From Bacillus changyiensis (lineage in GTDB: Bacteria; Bacillota; Bacilli; Bacillales; Bacillaceae), in assembly GCF_027706145.1 (NCBI RefSeq), contig NZ_JAQFWW010000006.1, forward strand, positions 124,001-188,000: DNA of 64,000 bases, in the 5' to 3' direction. Below the pieces are notes generated by a model. It had not been told where the DNA came from and did not search any database. It was given only the letters and a program-made list of their open reading frames with translations. Both the position numbers and the translations under genes were made by a program. Below are positions 57,268-64,000 of the stretch, piece after piece; positions within the stretch are counted from its first letter, which is position 1, and each line of letters starts with the position of its first letter.

Positions 57268-58596
57268 ATGAAACAACAAGCGAAAAAAGGAGACTTAAAA
57301 TGGTGGCAGCTATCATTAATTGGTATCGGCTGCACAATTGGTACAGGTTTTTTCCTTGGGTCAAGCATTGCAATTAAGAAGAGTGGTTTTTCTGTATTAG
57401 CGGCTTTTCTATTGGCAGCTTTGGGGACATACCTTGTTTTTCAGCAATTGGCAAAACTGACCGCTGACCACCCTGCTGAAGGTTCTTTTTGTTCCTATGC
57501 TAGAGAAGCATTTGGCAACTGGGCGGGCTTTAGCAATGGTTGGGTTTACTGGGCATCAGAAATGCTAATTATCGGCAGTCAACTAACAGCCATTTCGCTT
57601 TTTACACGCCATTGGTTTAGAGAGATCCCGCTGTGGGTATTTGCCTCTATTTATGCAGTCCTTGGCTTGATCATTATTTTTACTGGACGCACTAGCTTTG
57701 AAAAAACAGAAAACATCCTAGCCGTCCTCAAAACGTCGGCTATTTTCATGTTTATCATCATTGCTATTTTAGCTTTATCAGGTGTTCTTCCTGGAAAAAC
57801 ACCCGATGTTCAGTTTCCAGACGAACTGCATGAACTGTTTCCGTTTGGATTCATGGGATTGTGGACGGGGTTAATTTATACATTTTTTGCCTATGGCGGT
57901 ATTGAAGTCATGGGATTAATGGCCATTCATTTAAAAGATCCAAAAGAATCGCCAAAATCAGGTAGTCTCATGCTCATCACTTTAGCGGTATTGTACATGA
58001 TTTCAATCGGACTTGCATTGCTGCTTGTACCAATCGATTCCTTTACAGAACAAAACAGCCCATTTATCACATCGTTGAAACCATTTAATCTACGCCTTGT
58101 GATGGACATTTTTAACGGGATATTTATCATTGCTGGATTTTCAACGCTGACCGCATCTTTATTTGCTGTCACAACACTGATGGGTACAATGGCCAAAAAC
58201 GGTGATGCTCCAACATGTTTAGCAAAAAAACAACATAAAAAAGTATCCTGGCCAGCACTAGGGTTAACAGTACTCGTTCTTTCAATCTCAATCATTTTGT
58301 CAATCCTGCTTCCAAAACAACTTTATGAGCATATGACAACGGCAGCTAGCATCATGCTGCTATACAATTGGGTGTTTATTTTGTTATCAAGTAAAAAACT
58401 CACTAAGCCAAATTGGAAAGGAAATGTACAGATATTCACAGCACTTGCACTGATTTTACTTGCCGTTTCCGGTACATTATTTGAAAAAAACAGCAGGCCG
58501 GGTTTTTTTATTAGCCTCCTCTTTTTGGCAATCATCGCTCTTGTGACATGGATGATGAGAAAAAAATGGGCGCACAAAGGAAAAGAACCGTCTTAA
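57268..58596 (+). CDS. ycgH: Amino acid permease YcgH (APC family)
   Basis: 442 residues, about twelve helices. WQLSLIGIGCTIGTGFFLGSSIAI is the helix-1 glycine motif of amino acid permeases, GSFCSYAREAFGNWAGFSNGW follows helix 3 and FAYGGIEVMGLMAIHLKDP marks helix 6. Substrate unknown. ATG 57268 with AGAGGAG upstream; the open frame before it is chance. Ends 4 bp inside the convergent ycgF. Confidence 0.9.
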   Translation: MKQQAKKGDLKWWQLSLIGIGCTIGTGFFLGSSIAIKKSGFSVLAAFLLAALGTYLVFQQLAKLTADHPAEGSFCSYAREAFGNWAGFSNGWVYWASEMLIIGSQLTAISLFTRHWFREIPLWVFASIYAVLGLIIIFTGRTSFEKTENILAVLKTSAIFMFIIIAILALSGVLPGKTPDVQFPDELHELFPFGFMGLWTGLIYTFFAYGGIEVMGLMAIHLKDPKESPKSGSLMLITLAVLYMISIGLALLLVPIDSFTEQNSPFITSLKPFNLRLVMDIFNGIFIIAGFSTLTASLFAVTTLMGTMAKNGDAPTCLAKKQHKKVSWPALGLTVLVLSISIILSILLPKQLYEHMTTAASIMLLYNWVFILLSSKKLTKPNWKGNVQIFTALALILLAVSGTLFEKNSRPGFFISLLFLAIIALVTWMMRKKWAHKGKEPS

Positions 58597-59237
58597 TCAT
58601 TGAGTAATCGAATCAATTCCTGAATCCCCTGGTAGCCGAAGTAACAGCCAAAAACAATTAATGAAAAACCAGCAATCCATGTGATCACCTGAATGATTCG
58701 AGGACTTAAAAACGTTCTAAATGTCCCTGCAATCACAGACATGGCTAAATCCCATAAAAAAAGCCCCATTAAGATTCCTGAACTGCATAGCAACAACTGA
58801 TATGAAGCATATGACTCAATCGTTTTTGCTAAAATACTTCCGTAAATACCGAGCCAGAACATGATACTAAGAGGGTTTGAAAGAGAAATAAACAGTCCAG
58901 AAAAGAAAGATTTGCTGTAGGTTTCTTTCTCTTTCATCATTCTCATTAACGACATTTTTTTGGCCTTCCATACACTTTCAATTCCTGTGTATGTTAAAAC
59001 AAAGAAGCCAAACAACCACAAAAATGTTTTGAGAAATGGGGCCATTAAAAACTGAGCTACTCCAAAATAAATGAGTATCATATAAATGACATCAGCCGCA
59101 ACAGCTCCTAAACCAAACAACCAAGCATGAAAAAAACCGCCTTTCATTCCTCTGTCAATCTGAGCCGCATTTACCGGACCGACGGGAGCGGCTAATGACA
59201 AACCTAAAAATACATAACTGAAAAAAATATGAAACAA
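58593..59237 (-). CDS. ycgF: LysE-family amino acid efflux protein YcgF
   Basis: About 214 residues, six helices. GLSLAAPVGPVNAAQIDRGMKGGF is the LysE/RhtB N-terminal signature and FISLSNPLSIMFWLGIYG the middle one. Exports amino acids or analogues. TTG at 59237 follows AAAGGGGG by 9 nt and gives the start MFHIFFSYVFLGLSL like B. subtilis YcgF; the ATG at 59246 touches the ribosome site. Tail-to-tail with ycgH. Confidence 0.87.
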   Translation of the reverse strand: MFHIFFSYVFLGLSLAAPVGPVNAAQIDRGMKGGFFHAWLFGLGAVAADVIYMILIYFGVAQFLMAPFLKTFLWLFGFFVLTYTGIESVWKAKKMSLMRMMKEKETYSKSFFSGLFISLSNPLSIMFWLGIYGSILAKTIESYASYQLLLCSSGILMGLFLWDLAMSVIAGTFRTFLSPRIIQVITWIAGFSLIVFGCYFGYQGIQELIRLLND

Positions 59238-59481
59238 AATCCGCATCCCCCTTTGCGCGTAACTTGTACAATGTATTCAACAACAGAACAGGATAGTACA
59301 AATCTATAGACCGGAGGAAATATGGAGTGATGTTAAAAGGTAGTACGGATGGATTTTCTGAGAAAACGAGGATTGATAAATTAAGATATGAGCCATTCGC
59401 GGAACTTTTCGTGACAATCAAACCACCAAGCGGTATAATTTGAAAATTAAAAATAAAGAAATGATATGAGGAGGAATGATT

Positions 59482-60054
59482 TTGACAAGCACATTTATTT
59501 ATATGGTAAGACACGGAGAGTCCCCAAAGAAAGGAGACGAAAGAACAAGAGGATTAACTGAAAAAGGTGTTTTAGATACTGAACGTATAACTTCTATATT
59601 AAAAAAAGAAGAAATTGATGGTGTTGTTTCAAGTCCATACATACGTTCAATTTTAACTATTGAAAAAATAGCTGAACACATCGGACAAGAAGTTTTAGTA
59701 TTTGAAGATTTAAAAGAGAGAGTATTTTCCGCTAATCGCCATCGATTATCTGATACTGAATTGAATCCACTGTTAGAAAAATCATTCTCAGAACCAAATT
59801 TCGCTTTAGAGGGAGGAGAATCAAATGCAGATTGTCAAAATAGAGCGATAAAAGTTTTAAATAAGCTTATGACTACTTTCAAGGGAAAGAGATTAGTATT
59901 AGGTACTCACGGAGCTGTTATGACTTTGATGATGGGGTATTTTGATAAAAATTACGACTTGAACTTTTTACATCGTACATCTAAACCAGACATTTATAAA
60001 ATGGAATTCATAGAGAAGGAATTAGTAAATGTTCAAAGACTATGGGGGAGTTAA
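59482..60054 (+). CDS. Histidine phosphatase family protein
   Basis: 190 residues. Catalytic RHG motif YMVRHGESPKKGDE at the N-terminus, SSPYIRSILTIEKIAE, acid loop EGGESNADCQNRA and second His in VLGTHGAVMTLMMGYF. Resembles phosphoglycerate-mutase-like phosphatases; substrate unknown. ATG 59476 lies one base after AGGAGG, so the TTG two codons later is the likely start. Monocistronic, ended by a strong hairpin. Confidence 0.85.
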   Translation: MTSTFIYMVRHGESPKKGDERTRGLTEKGVLDTERITSILKKEEIDGVVSSPYIRSILTIEKIAEHIGQEVLVFEDLKERVFSANRHRLSDTELNPLLEKSFSEPNFALEGGESNADCQNRAIKVLNKLMTTFKGKRLVLGTHGAVMTLMMGYFDKNYDLNFLHRTSKPDIYKMEFIEKELVNVQRLWGS

Positions 60055-60060
60055 ATAAGG

Positions 60061-60104
60061 AAGGACATGACGTATTAGAATATTCCTAATACGTCATGTC
60101 CTTT
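60061..60104. terminator. Strong bidirectional terminator between phosphatase and ldh
   Basis: AAGGACATGACGTATTAG and CTAATACGTCATGTCCTT form an 18-bp perfect stem with a 7-nt loop, followed by T on one side. Confidence 0.9.
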
Positions 60105-60131
60105 TTTTAGAAAAGGATTTCTTTTATAACC

Positions 60132-61085
<954 letters not shown>

Positions 61086-61125
61086 TCATCCATCCTTTAC
61101 CAATTGTTAGTTTGAACTTAGATGT

Positions 61126-61143
61126 TTGTGAACTCAATCACAA
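61126..61143. promoter_or_regulatory. Rex operator of ldh
   Basis: TTGTGAACTCAATCACAA matches the Rex consensus TTGTGAA-N4-TTCACAA at all but one base (A for T) and lies 44-61 bp before the start codon. Rex releases it when NADH rises. Confidence 0.85.
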
Positions 61144-61295
61144 TATATTGTCTGGTATTTTACGTTTTTTTTCAAGGTCATATACTGTTTAGTTTTGTCG
61201 ATTTTATGTCAAGATTCCGTTCTTCCTTAAGTTCTCCTTGTTTATTCCTTTTTATTCACCGTTCACCAAAAATGGCTCCAAACCTTGATAAATAA

Positions 61296-61309
61296 AGAAA
61301 ACGCTTTCT
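61296..61309. promoter_or_regulatory. cre (CcpA site) upstream of ldh
   Basis: AGAAAACGCTTTCT matches 13 of 14 positions on either strand and lies in the longer palindrome AAGAAAACGCTTTCTT, about 215 bp before ldh, a distance that could allow activation or long-range control. Confidence 0.6.
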
Positions 61310-61511
61310 TTTTTTGCTTTAAGTCTGTTTACCTCTTTTTGGTATCATAACATACATTCAAAAAAAGTCCATTATTTTGTCATTTCTGTGAACTAGTTAT
61401 AAAAAATAAAGATCATTTTCTTAGTAGTTTAAAGGCTGTTTTTTTGATTTCTTTAACGTACTACACTTCTTAAAAGCAAACGCGCACCAAAAGACGGAGT
61501 AGGAATTACGT

Positions 61512-61698
61512 CTACTTCGGATCTTGCTTTTTTTGATACCTTTTCCACATAGCTTCAAGTGTGAAAACAACAATTGCAACAACAATTGCAACAACAATCA
61601 AAACGATTGTTGTCACAAAAGGAGAAGTATTTTCTTTAACAAAAAAATATTATTATTGCGCCTAAATTTCCAAATATGAAACTTAAAAGTAATCTCAT
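61512..61698 (-). pseudogene. Small two-helix membrane protein gene with a frameshift
   Basis: From ATG at 61698 the frame reads MRLLLSFIFGNLGAIIIFF and then meets a stop after a run of seven T. Removing one T continues VKENTSPFVTTIVLIVVAIV, AIVVFTLEAMWKRYQ and KKQDPK to TAG: a 61-residue protein with two membrane helices and a basic tail. A GAAGAAGGG site precedes the ATG. The single-base change in the T run is either a real mutation, a phase-variable tract or a sequencing error. Confidence 0.65.
61566..61599 (+). repeat. Tandem 12-bp repeat inside the small membrane gene
   Basis: AACAACAATTGC occurs twice in tandem followed by a third partial copy. On the coding (reverse) strand it encodes the repeated tetrapeptide VVAI in the second helix. 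Confidence 0.8.
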
Positions 61699-61741
61699 TA
61701 GATTTCAAACCCTTCTTCATGTTCGCTTTATTTTCATTCAA

Positions 61742-61872
61742 TCACATCCAAGGGATTTCATGTTTTTTTAATTGTCTATCTTCTTCAAGTTCTTTCAGAA
61801 ATCGGTTTTCGGATTTTTTCGATCTCTCAAACCAATTTCAGATGAGAAGGATCAGCTTCTTCTGAAGCGTTT
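61742..61872 (-). pseudogene. Possible decayed small gene
   Basis: The reverse strand reads NASEEADPSHLKLV to a stop, and after a shift of frame WFERSKKSENRFLKELEED then RQLKKHEIPWM to TGA at 61742. A coherent charged helical peptide across a frameshift suggests a broken gene preceding the small membrane gene. No family recognised. The rest of 61083-61977 holds promoters only. Confidence 0.3.
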
Positions 61873-61992
61873 TAAATAGAATTTTGTGTTCCAATTTCTG
61901 TTTTTTCCGTTAGTAAACCTGACAAACTGACTGTCAATCTGCTTGAACTTTGTCATGATCGTTTTAAGAATAAAACGATGGGAGTGTTGCAA

Positions 61993-63198
61993 TTGAAGTT
62001 AGCAGAACTAAGGAAGAATGGACACGCACCTTCTTTATTGGCATCTTTTTTATATTTCGATGTCAGTTTTATGATTTGGGTATTATTAGGGGCACTTAGT
62101 GTATATCTAACAGCAGATTTTCATTTGTCAGCTTCTCAGATTGGCCTGATTGTAGCGATCCCTCCTTTGGCAGGTTCAGTTTTTCGCATTGTTTTAGGAA
62201 TTTTAACAGATCGTTTCGGACCAAAGAAGACGGCTATTGGTGGAATGATAGTAACAATGATTCCCCTTATCTGGGGTTGGCAGTTTGGATCTTACGCTTC
62301 TGAACTTTATTATATTGGCATTTTACTAGGGGTAGCAGGGGCGAGCTTTTCAGCATCTCTACCAATGGCGAGCCGTTGGTATCCTCCTCATTTACAAGGT
62401 CTTGTTATGGGTATCGCCGGAGCAGGGAATAGCGGTACATTGCTTGCTACATTATTTGGTCCACGGATTGCGGAGCATGTAGGTTGGAATGGTGTCATGG
62501 GATTGGCACTTATTCCATTAATACTTGTGTTGTTCAGCTATTTCTTCATGGCGAAAGAACCACCGAATCAGCCTAAGCCTAAAGCGATTAAAGCGTACTT
62601 TAGCGTCTTTAAAGAAAAGGACACTTGGTATTTTTGCCTTCTTTATAGTGTGACTTTTGGCGGTTTTGTCGGTCTGTCAAACTTTTTAAATTATTTTTTT
62701 GCTTCACAGTATTCTGTTCCCCCTATAAGAGCAGGTGAATTTGTAACACTTGTCGTTGCATCAGGAAGTTGCCTTCGTCCTGTCGGTGGATTTATTGCTG
62801 ATAGAATAGGCGGTGTCCGTCTGCTGCAATTTCTGTTTATCGGTGTCGCTCTTTGTATGCTCCTTGTCAGCACACTACCATCTCTTAGTGTTGTCATAGC
62901 GGCTTTATTTGTCGGAATGGGCTGTCTTGGCATGGGGAATGGTGCGATATTCCAACTTGTACCTCAGCGGTTTCAAAAAGAAATTGGAATGGTTACAGGG
63001 ATCATCGGCGCCGCCGGAGGAATCGGTGGGTTCTTTTTGCCAAATATTCTTGGAACCTTAAAACAAGTCACAGGCCATTATACGAGCGGTTTTCTTAGTT
63101 TTTCCTTGATCACTTTTTTAGCGTTTGGACTGCTGTTACTTGCTCAAGCCGGTTGGAAAAAACAATGGCAAGGAAAGGGGAAATCGATTGGGATTTAA
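61993..63198 (+). CDS. nasA: Nitrate transporter NasA
   Basis: 401 residues, twelve helices, nitrate/nitrite porter branch of the [52 protein letters not shown] (motif A), [20 protein letters not shown] and the two nitrate signatures [19 protein letters not shown] and [16 protein letters not shown] are all present. Imports nitrate for assimilation. The TTG at 61993 gives the B. subtilis-like start and has GGAG 7 nt before; the ATG at 61978 overlaps that site. The nitrate reductase genes are not in the window. Confidence 0.94.
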   Translation: MKLAELRKNGHAPSLLASFLYFDVSFMIWVLLGALSVYLTADFHLSASQIGLIVAIPPLAGSVFRIVLGILTDRFGPKKTAIGGMIVTMIPLIWGWQFGSYASELYYIGILLGVAGASFSASLPMASRWYPPHLQGLVMGIAGAGNSGTLLATLFGPRIAEHVGWNGVMGLALIPLILVLFSYFFMAKEPPNQPKPKAIKAYFSVFKEKDTWYFCLLYSVTFGGFVGLSNFLNYFFASQYSVPPIRAGEFVTLVVASGSCLRPVGGFIADRIGGVRLLQFLFIGVALCMLLVSTLPSLSVVIAALFVGMGCLGMGNGAIFQLVPQRFQKEIGMVTGIIGAAGGIGGFFLPNILGTLKQVTGHYTSGFLSFSLITFLAFGLLLLAQAGWKKQWQGKGKSIGI

Positions 63199-63203
63199 AG
63201 TGA

Positions 63204-63237
63204 AAGACACACAGTGCATATTTATGTTGTGTGTCTT
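63204..63237. terminator. Terminator between nasA and the organophosphate transporter
   Basis: AAGACACACA and TGTGTGTCTT form a 10-bp stem between convergent genes. Confidence 0.78.
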
Positions 63238-63246
63238 CCTATTCAC

Positions 63247-64000
63247 TCACATCTGCAAATTTTTTCTTTGAAGCTGTCTGATTTTCTTTTCTTCTGCTAA
63301 AGAAACAATGAGTAGAGCAATGACCCCTAATACTAGAGCAGCATAGAACACGATAAAAGTATCACTCCAACCATGTAAAGTGACTCCTGCTACCGTCAGA
63401 CCTTTAGTCGTTGGGTCAGCAATTTGCGCAAGACCTACCTTTGCCATGGAATCACCAAACAGATAGCCAAATGTACCACTCAAACCGTTTGTAACTGTTA
63501 TCGCTTTTTTTGGTACAAAACCAACAGTGGATACACCAATGAGTAATTGTGGGCCAAATATAAGAGCGCCTAAGGCAAATAAGGAACTATTAATCATCAT
63601 TTCGCTCGTTCCGTAACGATACCCTAGAACAGCTACTGCAGTTAAAACTAAACAAAAAGCTGCTACAATCGCCCTTCTTCCTTTTAATAAGTCAGAGACA
63701 TACCCCCATGTTAAACTTGCAACCAGTGCCCCCATTTCAAAATAAAAGATTGTATTAGCGGCGCTTTCAGGGCTGAAATTTAGATGTTCTGTAACATACA
63801 ATGGAGCCCAATTATCTATTCCTATACGTACAACATAAACAAATACATTTGCGATACATAAAGTCCAGATCCAAGGGTTTTTTAACACATATTGCTTAAA
63901 TATTTGCCACTTAGACATTAATTCAGATTCAATATTTTCTTGTTCAATCGGTTCACCAAAAATTTCTTCACTGCGATTCCACCCCAATTCTTCTGGGTCG
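63247..64000 (-). CDS. Organophosphate:phosphate antiporter (GlpT/UhpT family), N-terminal part outside the window
   Basis: The frame stays open to base 64000, so only the C-terminal 250 codons or so are visible. A central hydrophilic loop (EELGWNRSEEIFGEPIEQ) is followed by six helices: NPWIWTLCIANVFVYVVRIGIDNWAPLY, the motif GYVSDLLKGRRAIVAAFC, PQLLIGVSTVGFVPKKAITVTNGLSGTFGYLFGDSMAKV. That is the second half of OPA-family MFS antiporters, which exchange glycerol-3-phosphate or hexose phosphates for phosphate. Which substrate cannot be told. Confidence 0.85.
   Translation of the reverse strand, partial: DPEELGWNRSEEIFGEPIEQENIESELMSKWQIFKQYVLKNPWIWTLCIANVFVYVVRIGIDNWAPLYVTEHLNFSPESAANTIFYFEMGALVASLTWGYVSDLLKGRRAIVAAFCLVLTAVAVLGYRYGTSEMMINSSLFALGALIFGPQLLIGVSTVGFVPKKAITVTNGLSGTFGYLFGDSMAKVGLAQIADPTTKGLTVAGVTLHGWSDTFIVFYAALVLGVIALLIVSLAEEKKIRQLQRKNLQM

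Noticed and set aside
61566-61599. Short repeat array as a CRISPR candidate
   Set aside because: Repeats are directly adjacent without spacers, number fewer than three and lie in a coding frame; no cas genes nearby.
61900-61980. Possible TnrA/GlnR site before nasA
   Set aside because: TGTCAATCTGCTTGAAC matches only part of TGTNA-N7-TNACA: the last two bases of the right half-site are wrong, and it would overlap a likely -35. Not strong enough to report as a site.

Overview
The window is chromosomal DNA from a low-GC, endospore-forming Bacillus of the B. subtilis type. The evidence is a gerK spore-germination operon in the B. subtilis neighbourhood (yclF-yclG-yczF-gerKA-gerKC-gerKB), a ycgF-ycgH-nadE-aroK-ycgL-putB-putC-putR-ycgQ-ycgR-cah block, a ycxC-ycxD-sfp block, tcyABC-tlpC, ldh and nasA, with strong AAGGAGG-type ribosome sites and many TTG and GTG starts. 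The blocks are known from B. subtilis but are shuffled, and accessory genes sit between them. No rRNA, tRNA, CRISPR array, intact insertion sequence or phage was seen.

Layout. 1-6352: the C-terminal part of a LevR-type sigma-54 activator (cut by the window edge) and a mannose-family PTS (EIIA, B, C, D) with two SIS-domain deglycases. This is the gene order of a glucoselysine/fructoselysine (gfr) operon, preceded by a consensus -24/-12 promoter. 6353-9273: an IS1182-type transposase remnant, an acetyltransferase and a chemoreceptor. 9420-17227: gerKB-gerKC-gerKA, divergent gerKD, the beta-helix protein YclG and a di/tripeptide transporter. 17323-20023: two tandem beta-propeller phytases, each behind the same four-repeat Pho box. 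20077-22370: a MarR-acetyltransferase fusion regulator and an MFS transporter. 22420-30291: a three-component sugar sensor (anchored binding protein, YesM/LytS kinase, AraC-type response regulator) next to a sugar ABC operon, each unit with a cre site. 30599-32754: a small type VII secretion cargo locus with a wrecked LXG toxin gene and a possible T7SS chaperone. 33080-35829: rocD and divergent rocR with a perfect sigma-54 promoter. 35938-38161: tcyABC cystine importer. 38206-41601: chemoreceptor tlpC in one transcription unit with a PLP decarboxylase. 41843-45442: transporter debris, sfp, and ycxD/ycxC around a perfect 20-bp palindrome. 45466-50445: a GC-rich repeat, an AAA ATPase, a small secreted protein convergent with a MarR/DUF3147 pair, cah, ycgR and ycgQ. 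50605-59237: putR, putBC (no putP), ycgL, aroK, nadE, ycgH, ycgF. 59482-64000: a histidine phosphatase, ldh with Rex and cre sites, a frameshifted small membrane gene, nasA, and a partial organophosphate transporter.

Together the genes describe a soil or plant-associated scavenger: glycated amino acids, phytate, pentose-like sugars, peptides, ornithine/proline, cystine and nitrate are all imported or broken down here. RocD and PutB both make pyrroline-5-carboxylate, which PutC oxidises to glutamate. Control is by sigma-54 activators (LevR-like, RocR), CcpA, PhoP, Rex and local MarR/MocR regulators. sfp is kept although no surfactin synthetase is in the window. All functional names rest on sequence recognition by eye; no database search was run.
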